Shown: positions 1 to 8,718 of the stretch, piece after piece
Numbering within the stretch: the stretch's first letter is position 1
How the letters are laid out: every line of letters begins with the position of its first letter
Assembly: GCA_035265665.1 (NCBI GenBank)
Contig: DATFOK010000045.1
Span: 1 to 33,638 of the forward strand
Length of the DNA: 33,638 nt
Source: DASUPK01 sp035265665
GTDB taxonomy: Bacteria; Actinomycetota; Thermoleophilia; Solirubrobacterales; 70-9
Direction: 5' to 3'
Made by a program: the position numbers and the translations under genes
Notes under the pieces: generated by a model
Told to the model about the DNA's origin: nothing
Seen by the model: only the letters and a program-made list of their open reading frames with translations
The model's database searches: none

Positions 1-1
1 G

Positions 2-382
2 GTCGTTCTCTACTTCTATCCGAAGGCAGACACCCCCGGCTGCACGACCCAGGCCTGCGGGATCCGCGACCATCGCTCCGACTATGAGAGCTCGGGAGCG
101 CGGGTGGTCGGCGTCTCCCCCGACACGGTGACGGCGCAGAAAAAGTTCGCCGAAAAGTACGACCTCGACTTCACTCTGCTCGCCGACGAGAACCACGAGG
201 TCGCCGACCTCTATGGGGTCTGGGGCGAGAAGAAGATGTACGGCAAGACCTACATGGGCGTGCAGCGCGCCACCTTCCTGATCGCCCCCGCGGGGACCGT
301 CGTCAGGGTCTTCCCCAAGGTCTCGCCCAAGACGCACGACGAGGTCGTACTCGGGGCCCTCGGGGAGCTCGCCTCGGCGTGA
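2..382 (+). CDS. bcp: Thioredoxin-dependent peroxiredoxin, Bcp/PrxQ type (5' end missing)
   Basis: Reduces hydrogen peroxide and organic hydroperoxides in the cytoplasm using thioredoxin. The reading frame is open from base 2, so the first part of the protein lies outside the window. The visible start reads VVLYFYPKADTPGCTTQACG, which contains the Bcp active site: the peroxidatic Cys in TPGCT and, five residues later, the resolving Cys in QACG, the spacing of atypical 2-Cys PrxQ enzymes. The rest (GVSPD, FTLLAD, YGVWGEKKMYGK, RATFLIAP) follows the family to the normal C-terminus. It converges on the cation antiporter gene that ends at 511. Family assignment is secure; the start and promoter cannot be seen. 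Confidence 0.93.
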   Translation, partial: VVLYFYPKADTPGCTTQACGIRDHRSDYESSGARVVGVSPDTVTAQKKFAEKYDLDFTLLADENHEVADLYGVWGEKKMYGKTYMGVQRATFLIAPAGTVVRVFPKVSPKTHDEVVLGALGELASA

Positions 383-389
383 ACGCCGC

Positions 390-406
390 GGGGCGGCCGC
401 CCCTTT
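390..406 (+). terminator. Candidate terminator hairpin after bcp
   Basis: A perfect 14-bp palindrome (GGGGCGGCCGCCCC, 390-403) starts 7 nt after the bcp stop and is followed by TTT. It could fold as a 5-bp GC stem with a 4-nt loop. The U-tract is short, so intrinsic termination is plausible but unproven. Confidence 0.45.
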
Positions 407-453
407 CTCATGCAGAGCGGCGGTATCTGGCGATCCGAAGGCGTGCACAAATG

Positions 454-495
454 GCGCTTTCCTTCGGCATATCCGAAGAAAGGCGACAAATCGCC
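454..495 (-). terminator. Candidate hairpins downstream of the antiporter operon
   Basis: Two adjacent dyads lie past the stop of the minus-strand gene ending at 511: GGCGA-CAAA-TCGCC (482-495) and an imperfect longer one (454-484) with arms around CTTTCCTTCGG and CCGAAGAAAG and a CATAT loop. With the palindrome at 390-403 they fill the gap between convergent genes, the expected place for terminators in both directions. Confidence 0.35.
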
Positions 496-510
496 GCGAT
501 CGGCCATCCG

Positions 511-1503
511 CTACACCGCCACGACGATGATGAAGGCCGCGTAGAGGGCGAGCCAGGCGAGCACCGCCGGCAGCTCGAAGCGGTCGCGCAGGCGGAGCGC
601 CCAGTAGGCGATCACGCCGCCGACGAGCCCGAGCCCGACCGAGACCGCGGCGTTCCCGCTCAGGTCCCAGTCGGTGAAGATCAGACCGATCCCCACCGGG
701 ATCACCGACTGGAAGACCATCGCGCCGGTGATGTTGCCGAGGGCTAGGGAGTCCTTGCCCTCGCGCACCCAGAAGAAGCTGTTCACCTTCTCGGGTAGCT
801 CGGTGGCGAGCGGCGCGAGGATCAGCGAGAGGACGATCGCCTCGACCCCGATGTCCTCGGCAACGTGCAGCAGCTCCTCGACGAAGATGTGTGCTCCGCC
901 GACCATTGCGCCGAGTCCAATTAGGAACTGGAGCACGGCTACCGTGATGCTCGGATCGGTTGCGCGCGTCACGCGTCTGTCCAGGATCAGCGGGTTGAGT
1001 GTCTCCTCAGCCTGGATCTCGCCACCGCGTGCGAGCGTGCGCCAGACGTAGATCGGATACGCCGCGAAGAACAGAATTCCGGCGACGATCCTGAGCGGAT
1101 GCGGCGCCCCGAAGCCGAGGGCGAGGCCCAGCCCGAAGAAGATCAAGAAGAAAATCAGGTCGCGGTCGAGGGTCGGGACGTGGGCCCAGAGCTCGATGCC
1201 CTGGCGGCGGCGCCGCCGGTAGAGATAGGCGGTCCCACCGACGAGGCCCATGGCCAGCGTGGCGAGCAGGAAGGGCGCGCCGACGATCGCGCCCACTGCC
1301 ACGTCCTCGCTCTTCGTCGCCCCGACCAGGGCGACGATCGCGATCAACGTCTCGGGCATCGCCGTGCCGACCGCGGCCAGCAGGCTCCCCACCGCCCCCT
1401 CGCCCAGCTCGAGCCGGTGGCCGATCCACTCGACGGCGTTCGTGAACAGCAGCGCGCCGGCCAGGATGACCATGAAGCTCAGGACGAGGAGGAAGATCTC
1501 CAT
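511..1503 (-). CDS. Sodium/calcium exchanger family membrane protein (CaCA superfamily)
   Basis: A 330-residue polytopic inner-membrane antiporter. Two inverted alpha-repeats are visible. The first, near residues 38-80, has GSLLAAVGTAMPETLIAIVA followed by VAVGAIVGAPF; the second, near residues 220-270, has LAPLATELPEKVNSFFW followed by LALGNITGAMVFQS. The acidic residues in MPE and LPE are the expected ion-binding positions. A basic linker (YRRRRRQG) separates the first helix bundle from the rest, as in YrbG-like exchangers. It starts with ATG, 9 nt after the Cax-type antiporter gene, so the two are almost certainly co-transcribed. The exchanged cation cannot be told from sequence; Ca2+ is the family default. 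Confidence 0.85.
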   Translation of the reverse strand: MEIFLLVLSFMVILAGALLFTNAVEWIGHRLELGEGAVGSLLAAVGTAMPETLIAIVALVGATKSEDVAVGAIVGAPFLLATLAMGLVGGTAYLYRRRRRQGIELWAHVPTLDRDLIFFLIFFGLGLALGFGAPHPLRIVAGILFFAAYPIYVWRTLARGGEIQAEETLNPLILDRRVTRATDPSITVAVLQFLIGLGAMVGGAHIFVEELLHVAEDIGVEAIVLSLILAPLATELPEKVNSFFWVREGKDSLALGNITGAMVFQSVIPVGIGLIFTDWDLSGNAAVSVGLGLVGGVIAYWALRLRDRFELPAVLAWLALYAAFIIVVAV

Positions 1504-1512
1504 CGCGACCGC

Positions 1513-2670
1513 CTAGGCGAAGTAGAAGGTGAGGCCGATGATCATGTAGAGGGCGAGCAGCTGGACCCCCTCGAACCAGGTCGACTCCCCCTCGTTGGTG
1601 ACCTGGTAGGCGACCAGGACCCCCAGGGCGATGGCCGCGATCTCGAAGCCGTTGAAGACCAGCGGCATCGGACCCGGGCCGATCACGAATGAGAGCAGCA
1701 CGAGCACCGGAGCGACGAACATCGCCACTTGGGCGCTCGAGCCGATCGCGATGTTGACGGAGAGGTCCATCTTGTCCTTGATCGCCACTAGGACCGCCAC
1801 CCAGTGCTCGGCCGCGTTGCCGACGATCGCCACCACGATCACGCCGATGAAGAACTCGCTCAGCCCAATCGAGTCGGAGGCGGCCTCGATCGACCCGACG
1901 AGGATCTCGGACATCACACCGACGGCGATCCCGGCGCCGGCCAGGGCAATCACCGAGGTCCGCATTGACCAGCCCCACGTGTCGTCGTGCTCGGGCTCAC
2001 CTTCGGAGTGCGGGTTGAAGAGCTCGCGGTGGGTACGGAGGCTGAAGACGAGGCCCGCGGCATAGGTGACCATCAGCACGATCGCCACCGCCAGGGAGAG
2101 GTCCTCGACGGTGTCGTCGAAGGTGACGCGCTCCTGGTCGATGCCCGGTAGGCCCTGTCCCTCGACCAGCTCGAAGATCGCCGGCATGACCAGGGCGGCG
2201 ACCGCGAGAAACAGCATCAGCGACTGGACGTTCGCGGCGGTGCGGTCGAAGCGCTGGACCTTGCGATCACCGACGAGGCCGCCCGCGAGCATCGCCGCCC
2301 CCATGACGAGCAGGATGTTGCCCAGGATCGAACCAACGATCGAGGCCTTGACCACCTCGTGCAGTCCCCTCTCCAGAGCGAAGAGAGCGATGATCAGCTC
2401 GGGCGCGTTGCCGAAGGTGACGTTGAGCAATCCGCCTATCCCGGGTCCAGAACGCGCGGCCACCTCCTCGGTGGCCCGCCCCATCAGTGCCGCCGTCGGG
2501 ATCACGCCCAGCGCCGCGGAGAAGAAGACCAGGCCGGCAGCGGCGTGCGCGAGCTCCAGAACGATCGCTATGGGGATGAACGGAACGAGCAGGTAGGGCC
2601 ACCCGTTCGGCGTCAACAAGAAGCGCGGCCCGAAGGCAGGCGCCCTGCGCTCTGTCTGCCCCGCTTCCAC
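1513..2670 (-). CDS. Ca2+/H+ antiporter, Cax/ChaA type
   Basis: A 385-residue inner-membrane cation/proton antiporter of the CAX branch of the CaCA superfamily. The paired signature motifs are clear: GNAPELIIALFAL in the first half and GNAAEHWVAVLVAIKDKMD in the second. GNILLVMGAAMLAGG and GSSAQVAMFVAPVLV also follow them as in the family. An acidic loop (HSEGEPEHDD, about residues 222-231) separates the two halves. The start is GTG at 2670. It lies 34 nt after the lipoprotein stop and 9 nt before a second, different CaCA protein. Probable role: expelling calcium or related cations using the proton gradient. Confidence 0.88.
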   Translation of the reverse strand: MEAGQTERRAPAFGPRFLLTPNGWPYLLVPFIPIAIVLELAHAAAGLVFFSAALGVIPTAALMGRATEEVAARSGPGIGGLLNVTFGNAPELIIALFALERGLHEVVKASIVGSILGNILLVMGAAMLAGGLVGDRKVQRFDRTAANVQSLMLFLAVAALVMPAIFELVEGQGLPGIDQERVTFDDTVEDLSLAVAIVLMVTYAAGLVFSLRTHRELFNPHSEGEPEHDDTWGWSMRTSVIALAGAGIAVGVMSEILVGSIEAASDSIGLSEFFIGVIVVAIVGNAAEHWVAVLVAIKDKMDLSVNIAIGSSAQVAMFVAPVLVLLSFVIGPGPMPLVFNGFEIAAIALGVLVAYQVTNEGESTWFEGVQLLALYMIIGLTFYFA

Positions 2671-2704
2671 AGAAGGCAGGAGCTTACGCGGGGCAGCCGG
2701 AGAT

Positions 2705-3766
2705 CTACTGACCCAGCAGGTCGGCGCAGCGCTGCAGCTCCGCGACGCCGGCCGCCTCTGAGAGGCACTGCTGGTAGGCCTGGGTCGCCGACTGGCTCGG
2801 GGCCGCTGTCGATCCGCCCGATTCGGGCAGCACGCCGCCGGCGCCGAGCGTTCCGCCGAGCAGCGACGGATTGATCCCGAGCCGTTCGAGCACGCTCCTC
2901 GTCAGGGGCTGGGCGTCGGCCGGCGCCCGTACCTTCTGCGGCTTGTTGACGTCGGCGAGATTGAGCTGGAAGTGGAACTCGAGGGAATCCGGGGCCCCGG
3001 GAGTGCCGGGCGGCGGCTCCAGGTCGAAGCTCAGCCCCAGCCTGCGCAGCAGCTTGTCGGTCTCCCCGGTGTTGACGTCGACATCCCCCGACTGGATCGT
3101 GTCCTTGAGCTGGTCGAGCTGGCTCACGTTCAGGTTCCCCACCGACTGGCCCGCGTCCCTCGCGATCGTCTTCAGGTCGTTGACGATCTGGGGGACGTTC
3201 GCCTTCCCGGAGATGTGGATGGTCTTCTGACCCTCCACGTCCTCGGTTCCCTCGTTCTTCAGGTCGGTGAGCCAGCTCGCAAGGTCGATGTTGAGCCTCT
3301 GCAGCAGGCCAACCTGCGGGTTGGAGCCGTTCTGGCTCTGCAGCTGCGCAAAGGTCGCGGTGAACTGGTCGTAGAGCGCCTGCGGGACGGTGTACTCCGT
3401 GCCCTGGATGTTCACGAAGGCCCGGTCGGCGGTCGCAGTCAGGCCGCCGCTGCCGGAGAAGGTCTGCGAGCCGCTTTCCGCCCTGAGCGAGACGTCGAAG
3501 TCGAACTGCGGGAACCGGTCCGGGGCCTGGCTCTGGAACTGGCCGCCCAGCTTTGCCTCGATGCTGCCGGGGCTGTCACCTCCGTTGGTCTCGATCTTCA
3601 GATCGAGGTCGAAATTCCCACTCCTGATCGGAGTGGGGTTGCTGAAGGTCTCCGTCAGGACTCGCTGCGGGTCCTCGTCGTTGCCGCCATCCCCGCCGCA
3701 GGCGGTCAGCAGCAGGGCTGACGCGAGGACGAGCGCGAACGCGGCTGATACGCGGATCCGGATCAA
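2705..3766 (-). CDS. Putative lipoprotein, possibly LppX/LprAFG-like fold
   Basis: A 353-residue exported lipoprotein. The N-terminus has a short basic segment, a hydrophobic stretch and a lipobox LLTAC with Cys23, followed by a Gly/Asp-rich tether. The start is TTG at 3766, chosen because it gives a normal signal peptide. The mature part alternates beta-type segments (FDLDLKIETNG, FDFDVSLRAES, LEFHFQLNLADV) with a helical region around residues 130-240, which resembles actinobacterial LppX/LprAFG lipid-binding lipoproteins; this is a judgement by eye. A Ser/Gly-rich linker leads to a short C-terminal segment with two Cys (QQCLSEA, QRCADLL) that could form a disulfide-clasped hairpin. It sits first in a probable operon with two cation antiporters; the functional link is unknown. 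Confidence 0.7.
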   Translation of the reverse strand: MIRIRVSAAFALVLASALLLTACGGDGGNDEDPQRVLTETFSNPTPIRSGNFDLDLKIETNGGDSPGSIEAKLGGQFQSQAPDRFPQFDFDVSLRAESGSQTFSGSGGLTATADRAFVNIQGTEYTVPQALYDQFTATFAQLQSQNGSNPQVGLLQRLNIDLASWLTDLKNEGTEDVEGQKTIHISGKANVPQIVNDLKTIARDAGQSVGNLNVSQLDQLKDTIQSGDVDVNTGETDKLLRRLGLSFDLEPPPGTPGAPDSLEFHFQLNLADVNKPQKVRAPADAQPLTRSVLERLGINPSLLGGTLGAGGVLPESGGSTAAPSQSATQAYQQCLSEAAGVAELQRCADLLGQ

Positions 3767-3833
3767 GCGGCGGCGCAGGGTAGCGCAAGGTCCTTAGCGG
3801 CGGCCCCGGTTCGGTCGTCCTATCCTGACCTTG

Positions 3834-6800
3834 ATGGAGGGGAGAACGTGCCCGAATTGCGCGGCTCAGAATCCGGAGCGGGCCCGGTTCTGCATGTCGT
3901 GCGGCGCGGAGCTGGCGCCGCTGTGTCCGAGCTGCGGGGCGGAGAACCCGGCGGGCGCAAAGTTCTGCATGGAATGTGGGACCGCGCTCTCCGACGCCGC
4001 TCCGGTCCCCTCCCCCGCGGCGGCGCCCCCGGCTGAGGCCCCACCCGAGGAGCGCCGCCAGGCGACGATCCTGTTCGCCGACCTGTCCGGCTACACGGCT
4101 GCCGCGGAGCGCATGGATCCGGAGGCGGTCAAGGCGCTCGTCGATCGGACCCTGCGCAGGCTCGGCGAGGAGATCGAGCGCTTCGGCGGCTCGATCGACA
4201 AGTTCATCGGCGACAACGTGATGGGCGTGTTCGGAGCGCCGACCTCGCACGAGGACGACCCCGAGCGCGCCGTGCGCGCCGGCCTGGCGATGCAGGGGGC
4301 GATGGACGGGGCCAACCGCGAAAGCCAGGAGAAGTACGGGGTCGAGTTCTCGCTGCGCGTCGGCATCAACTCCGGTGAGGTGATGGCGGGTGCGGTGGGC
4401 GACCGCTACACCGTGATGGGCGACCCGGTGAACGTCGCCGCCCGGTTGCAGGCCGCCGGGCGGCCGGACAGCGTCACAGTCGGCGAGTCGACCTATCGGG
4501 CAACGAGCGAGGCGATCTCCTACGAGCGCCTCGAGCCCCTCAACCTGAAGGGCAAGGAGGAACCGGTCCCGGCTTGGGAAGCGACCGGAGTGCTCTCCGA
4601 GCCCCGCCGCGGCGCCGGCCGCGCGCAGACGCCGCTGATCGGGCGCGAGGAGGAGACGGGTCTGCTCGGTTCTTTGGTCGAGCGGGTCGAGCAGGAGGGC
4701 CGCCCGCACCTCGTCACCGTGATCGGCCAGGCCGGTGTGGGCAAATCCCGGCTGCTGCGAGAGCTGATGTCCGATCTCGGCGCCTCGGAAAACCCCCCCA
4801 CGATCAGGCGCGGCCAGTGCCCGCCCTACGGCGCCGGAATCGCCTACTGGGCGCTGGCTGAGGTTCTCAACGACGAGTTTGAGATTCGGGACACCGACAC
4901 ACCGGACGCCGCCTGGGAGAAGCTGCGCTCGGGCGTCGCCCAGCTGATGAGCGAGCTCGGGGACGAGTCATCCGGCGAGCGGAACGCCGCCCTGCTCGCA
5001 ATCCCGCTGGGGCTCGAGCCCCCGGAGGAGCTTCGCCCCTCCGAGGACGACCCGCAGCGCATGCGCGAGGCCCTCTTCTCGGCCGCCCGCGCCGTCGTCG
5101 AGGCGATCGCCAGGCGCAAGCCGATGGTCCTGGCGATCGACGACATCCACTGGGCCGACGAGGGAATGCTCGACCTGATCGACCACCTGACACGGTGGGT
5201 GAGGGCCCCGCTCCTGCTCATCTGCCTGAGCCGCGACGAGCTGCTCGAGCGTCGACCCGACTGGGGCGGCGGGCGCCGCAACGCGACCACGATCTCGCTC
5301 GAGCCGCTGACCGGCGACGAGACGCGGGAGCTGGTCGAGGCGCTGCTGCCGAGTACCGGCAACGGCGCCACGAAGGTCGTCCCGCAGGTCGCCGAGCGCT
5401 CCGGTGGAAACCCGCTGTTCGCCGAGGAGATGGTGAACCGTCTGCTCGAGGAGGAGACCACCGAGGCCGATGCGCTGCCGAGCACCGTTCAGTCGCTGCT
5501 CGCCGCCCGCCTCGATTCTCTCGAGCGCCTGGAGCGCAGGCTGCTCCAGTCGGCGTCAGTGGTCGGGCAGACCTTCTGGGAGGGCGCCCTGGCGCCGACC
5601 GCCGCGGAGGAGGGCCTCGACCTTGGCCAGACGCTCGCGAACCTGGAGGAGAAGGACCTGCTCGTCCCCAGCGCCGGAAGCCGCCTGGCGGGGGAGCGGG
5701 AGTACGCCTTCAAGCACGTCCTGATCCGGGACGTGGCCTATTCGATGCTTCCCAAGTCGGTCCGCTGCCGCAAGCACGTAGAGGTGGCGGAGTTCATCCG
5801 CGCGCGTGCCGGTGAGCGCTCGGACGGCGTCATCGGCCTGGTCGCCGAGCACTTCGCCCGCGCGTCGGCGCTCGGCTCGGAGGCCGGGCTCGAGCCCGAC
5901 GAGCTGGCCGGGCTTCAGGGTCAGGCCCTGGAATCGCTCGAGGCGGCCGGCGACGCGGCCGCAGCCCTCTACTCGAACGCCGAGGCGTTCGACCGCTACA
6001 CGGCGGCCCTCGAGATCTCGGAGTCGCTCGACGCCGGCGTGGTCGCCCGCATCGGCGAGAAGCAGGGGGATGTCGCCCTGCGGATGGGCCGGGTCGACGC
6101 CGCCGTCGGCGTCTGGGAGCGCTGCCTCTCCTACCACCGCTCCCAGGAGGACCTCGCGCGGGTCGCCGACCTGCACCGCAAGATCGGCGCCGCCCTCTGG
6201 CACAAGGGCGAGCGCCGTGCCTCGATCGACAACTACCAGCGCGGTATCGACCTGCTCAAGGACGGCCCGCCCTGCATCGAGCTCGTCCGCCTCTACGAGG
6301 AGGCCGCCTCCCTCTACATGCACACGGGCGACAACATGCTTGCCATCTACGCCTCCGAGAAGGCGCTTCGGCTCGCCGAGCGGCTCGACGAGGCCCGGGC
6401 CGCGAGCCGGGCGCATGGCATCTTCGGCCGCGTCTTCGGCCGCATCGGTGACTCCGAGAAGGCGCGCGAGAACCTGGAGCGCTCGGTCGCCCTCGCCAGG
6501 GAATCCGACCGCGCCGAGGCGGTTCGCGCGCTGCTCACCCTCGGCTACCACCTGGAGGTCTCGGAGGCCGACTACGACGGCGCCGCCGATGCCTACCGCG
6601 AGGCACTCGAGATCGCACAGGAGGTTGGCGACCTGCCATCGCAGGTCGAGCTCCATGCCTCGCTCGCCCAGCTCGCGGTCCACGGCGCCGACTGGGAGGA
6701 GGTCGAGCGGGCCACCGAGGCGAGCGCGAGGCTCGCCGAGCGCGAGGGGCTGCACGGCAAGCTCTGCTTCCCGGACCTGATGCGCGGCATCCTGAGCTGG

Positions 6801-7382
6801 CGGTCGGCCCGTTGGGACGACGCGATCCGCTACTACACCCGTGCCCACGAGCAGGGCGAGCAGGTGGGCCGCTCCGAGGTCGCCTTCTCGTCCCTCTTCT
6901 GGCTGGCCGCGGCGCTGCGGGACAGCGGCAACCTCGCCGGCGCCGAGACCGAGCTCGCCAGGGCGCTCGATATCTGCGAGCGAGCCGGGCTGATCGCCCA
7001 GTCGGTCGAGGCGATCTCGGCCCGCGCCGTCGCCCTAGCGCTGGCGGGCCGGGACGAGCAGGCCCGGGCCGCGGCGGAGGAGGCCGAGCGGCTGGCAGAA
7101 CGCCTTCACTATCCGGTCGGCCAGGCCGCCAAGGCGGAGGCCGCCGGGGCGGCCGCGGAGGACGCCGAGGTCTGTGCCGACGCGATCGAGCAGGCGCGCC
7201 AGCGCTGGTTCGATCTCGGCCGCCCGCTGGACGCGGCGCGCTGCCTGATGCTCCGCGGGAGGCTGCTGTCCGACGCCGACCCCGACCAGGCCAGGGAGCT
7301 GCTCGATGCCGCCGGCATTGAATACGAAGGGCTCGGGGCACCCGCGCTCGCCGCGCGGGCCCGCGAAGCCGTCCGATCCTGA
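3834..7382 (+). CDS. Zinc-ribbon / adenylate cyclase / AAA ATPase / TPR regulator
   Basis: A 1182-residue cytoplasmic signalling protein. Two zinc ribbons (Cys6/9/20/23 and 31/34/45/48) are followed by a Pro/Ala linker and a class III nucleotide cyclase domain (about 75-250) with metal ligands Asp83 and Asp127, Lys123 and Asp197 in the adenine-selecting positions, and Asn200/Arg204 in VNVAARLQ. Next is an AAA_16/STAND-type ATPase with Walker A GQAGVGKS (298-305) and Walker B LAIDDIHWAD (Asp436/437), then about 500 residues of TPR-like helices. All cyclase catalytic residues are present, so cAMP production is likely. ATG 3834 is preferred; TTG 3831 lies one codon upstream. No Shine-Dalgarno is visible. 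It is the first gene of a five-gene operon, divergent from the lipoprotein gene with 67 nt between starts. Confidence 0.88.
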   Translation: MEGRTCPNCAAQNPERARFCMSCGAELAPLCPSCGAENPAGAKFCMECGTALSDAAPVPSPAAAPPAEAPPEERRQATILFADLSGYTAAAERMDPEAVKALVDRTLRRLGEEIERFGGSIDKFIGDNVMGVFGAPTSHEDDPERAVRAGLAMQGAMDGANRESQEKYGVEFSLRVGINSGEVMAGAVGDRYTVMGDPVNVAARLQAAGRPDSVTVGESTYRATSEAISYERLEPLNLKGKEEPVPAWEATGVLSEPRRGAGRAQTPLIGREEETGLLGSLVERVEQEGRPHLVTVIGQAGVGKSRLLRELMSDLGASENPPTIRRGQCPPYGAGIAYWALAEVLNDEFEIRDTDTPDAAWEKLRSGVAQLMSELGDESSGERNAALLAIPLGLEPPEELRPSEDDPQRMREALFSAARAVVEAIARRKPMVLAIDDIHWADEGMLDLIDHLTRWVRAPLLLICLSRDELLERRPDWGGGRRNATTISLEPLTGDETRELVEALLPSTGNGATKVVPQVAERSGGNPLFAEEMVNRLLEEETTEADALPSTVQSLLAARLDSLERLERRLLQSASVVGQTFWEGALAPTAAEEGLDLGQTLANLEEKDLLVPSAGSRLAGEREYAFKHVLIRDVAYSMLPKSVRCRKHVEVAEFIRARAGERSDGVIGLVAEHFARASALGSEAGLEPDELAGLQGQALESLEAAGDAAAALYSNAEAFDRYTAALEISESLDAGVVARIGEKQGDVALRMGRVDAAVGVWERCLSYHRSQEDLARVADLHRKIGAALWHKGERRASIDNYQRGIDLLKDGPPCIELVRLYEEAASLYMHTGDNMLAIYASEKALRLAERLDEARAASRAHGIFGRVFGRIGDSEKARENLERSVALARESDRAEAVRALLTLGYHLEVSEADYDGAADAYREALEIAQEVGDLPSQVELHASLAQLAVHGADWEEVERATEASARLAEREGLHGKLCFPDLMRGILSWRSARWDDAIRYYTRAHEQGEQVGRSEVAFSSLFWLAAALRDSGNLAGAETELARALDICERAGLIAQSVEAISARAVALALAGRDEQARAAAEEAERLAERLHYPVGQAAKAEAAGAAAEDAEVCADAIEQARQRWFDLGRPLDAARCLMLRGRLLSDADPDQARELLDAAGIEYEGLGAPALAARAREAVRS

Positions 7383-7840
7383 TGGCCTCCTGGAAGCAGC
7401 AGGCGCTGATCGACGCACCCGTGGCCGAGGTTTGGGACATCCTCGTCGATCCAGCGAGGAGCCCGGAGTGGGAGGAAGATGTAGTCGCCGTCACCGGCGC
7501 TCCCACGAGGATCGAAAAGGGCTCCACCTTCGAGGTCACCGGCCGCGGGCCGCTGCACATGAAGGCCACGACGACCTTCAAGGTCGAGGAGCTCCGCGAC
7601 ATGCACGAGCTGAAGATGAAGTGCCAGGTCTCGGGCTTCTACTCGCACTGGCTGCTCACGGAGGCCCAGAACGGCACGTTCGCGGAGGTGGAGCTCGGCA
7701 TCGAGCCACTCGAGTCGATGTCGCGGAAGGGACGCGTGGGCGCTGCCCTCCACACCAAGAGCTATCTCAGGCGACAGGTCGAGAAGCTCCTCGATGGCCT
7801 GCGCAGCGCGGTCTCCCGCGATCCCACGGCCGCTTCATAG
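7382..7840 (+). CDS. SRPBCC (START/polyketide-cyclase-like) family protein
   Basis: A 152-residue single-domain protein. The N-terminus (QQALIDAPVAEVWDILVDPARSPEW) is the usual opening of SRPBCC proteins, helix-grip folds that hold small hydrophobic ligands. The middle has alternating beta strands and the C-terminal long helix (SYLRRQVEKLLDGLRSAV) is present. The ATG overlaps the TGA of the cyclase/ATPase gene by one base (TGATG), so translation is coupled. I cannot predict a ligand. The tight coupling suggests a role alongside the large regulator, which is inference only. Confidence 0.8.
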   Translation: MASWKQQALIDAPVAEVWDILVDPARSPEWEEDVVAVTGAPTRIEKGSTFEVTGRGPLHMKATTTFKVEELRDMHELKMKCQVSGFYSHWLLTEAQNGTFAEVELGIEPLESMSRKGRVGAALHTKSYLRRQVEKLLDGLRSAVSRDPTAAS

Positions 7841-7849
7841 AATCGAGCC

Positions 7850-8320
7850 GTGACAGAGGAGCGCCCGAACAACTGGATCCTCACCGGGTCGCTCGAGAAC
7901 TTCCGCATCAACGCCGAGCGCGGCTTCGACGTGATCGGCTTCAAGGAGCGTCGCCGTCGCCAGGCCGAGGATTTCGAGCCCGGCGACGAGATCTTCTTCT
8001 ACATCACCGGTGTCCAGGCCTTTGGCGGGATCGCGCGCGTCCGGTCGGAGATGTTCGAGGACCGGACGCCGATCTGGCCGGGCAAGAAAGGCAAGGCGGA
8101 GGCCTACCCGTGGCGGGTAGAGGCCGAGCCGGTTTTGATCCTGCCCGAGAAGGAATTCGTCCCGGCGGAGGAGCTCGTCACGGAGCTCGAGCACGCCCGC
8201 AAGTGGCCCGCGGATCACTGGCACCTCGCCTTCCAGGGACAGCTGCGAACCATCTCTGAGGCTGACGCGCGGCTGCTGCGGGAACGTCTGGAGTCTCAGA
8301 TCCCCGCGGCCTCGACGTGA
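7850..8320 (+). CDS. EVE domain-containing protein
   Basis: A 156-residue protein that is almost entirely an EVE domain, a PUA-like fold that binds modified bases in nucleic acids. The opening NNWILTGSLENFRINAERG, the GDEIFFYITGVQAFGGIARV core and the KKGKAEAYPWRVE segment match the family. It starts with GTG at 7850, 9 nt after the SRPBCC gene, and its stop overlaps the next start by 4 nt (GTGA). EVE domains are often fused to restriction or other defence modules; here the domain stands alone in what looks like a housekeeping or signalling operon, so a role in modified RNA or DNA recognition is possible but unspecific. Confidence 0.85.
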   Translation: MTEERPNNWILTGSLENFRINAERGFDVIGFKERRRRQAEDFEPGDEIFFYITGVQAFGGIARVRSEMFEDRTPIWPGKKGKAEAYPWRVEAEPVLILPEKEFVPAEELVTELEHARKWPADHWHLAFQGQLRTISEADARLLRERLESQIPAAST

Positions 8321-8718
8321 CCGACGAGGGCACCGAGCTCGTCCACGAGCGCCACTTCACGCGGGAGGAGGCGAACGCGCTGCTGCCGCAGCTGACAGCG
8401 CTGCTCGGCCAGCTCCGCGAAGCAAAGGACGAGCTCACCGACGCCGAGGCTCACGAGGCGCTCTCCGAGGCCGCGCCGACCAACGGCGGCGGCGAGGAGG
8501 GACGGCAGGTCGGCGTGGCCTTCCTCGAGGTGAGGCGCCTGCTGGAGACCGTCGAACAGGCTGGGCTGGTCCTCCGCGACATCGACCGGGGACTGGTCGA
8601 CTTCCCCGCGCTGATCGACGGGCGGGAGGTCTACCTGTGCTGGGAGCTCGGCGAGGACGAGGTGGGCTACTGGCACGACCTCGAGGGCGGTTACGGTGGC
8701 CGCGAGCCGCTCGACTGA
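8317..8718 (+). CDS. DUF2203 domain-containing protein
   Basis: A 133-residue soluble protein of the DUF2203 family, which has no established function. Recognisable family segments are HFTREEANALLPQLTALL at the N-terminus and VLRDIDRGLVDFPALIDGRE followed by VYLCWELGEDEVGYWHDLE at the C-terminus. An acidic, Gly-rich insertion (about residues 48-62) lies between. GTG at 8317 overlaps the EVE-domain stop by 4 nt, so it is co-translated. The abundance of charged helices suggests a small cytosolic scaffold or binding protein, but nothing more specific can be said. Confidence 0.85.
   Translation: MTDEGTELVHERHFTREEANALLPQLTALLGQLREAKDELTDAEAHEALSEAAPTNGGGEEGRQVGVAFLEVRRLLETVEQAGLVLRDIDRGLVDFPALIDGREVYLCWELGEDEVGYWHDLEGGYGGREPLD

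Noticed and set aside
1007..1978. Long minus-strand open frame over the two antiporter genes
   Set aside because: Its translation is Arg/Gly/Asp-rich and shows no family features; it is an out-of-frame shadow of the antiporter genes in GC-rich DNA.
5556..6848. A 430-codon minus-strand open frame inside the cyclase/TPR gene
   Set aside because: No conserved domains visible; it lies opposite an obvious coding region and matches the usual shadow pattern.
7850..8320. EVE-domain gene as evidence of a restriction or defence island
   Set aside because: No nuclease, methyltransferase or other defence gene is nearby; the domain alone is not specific.
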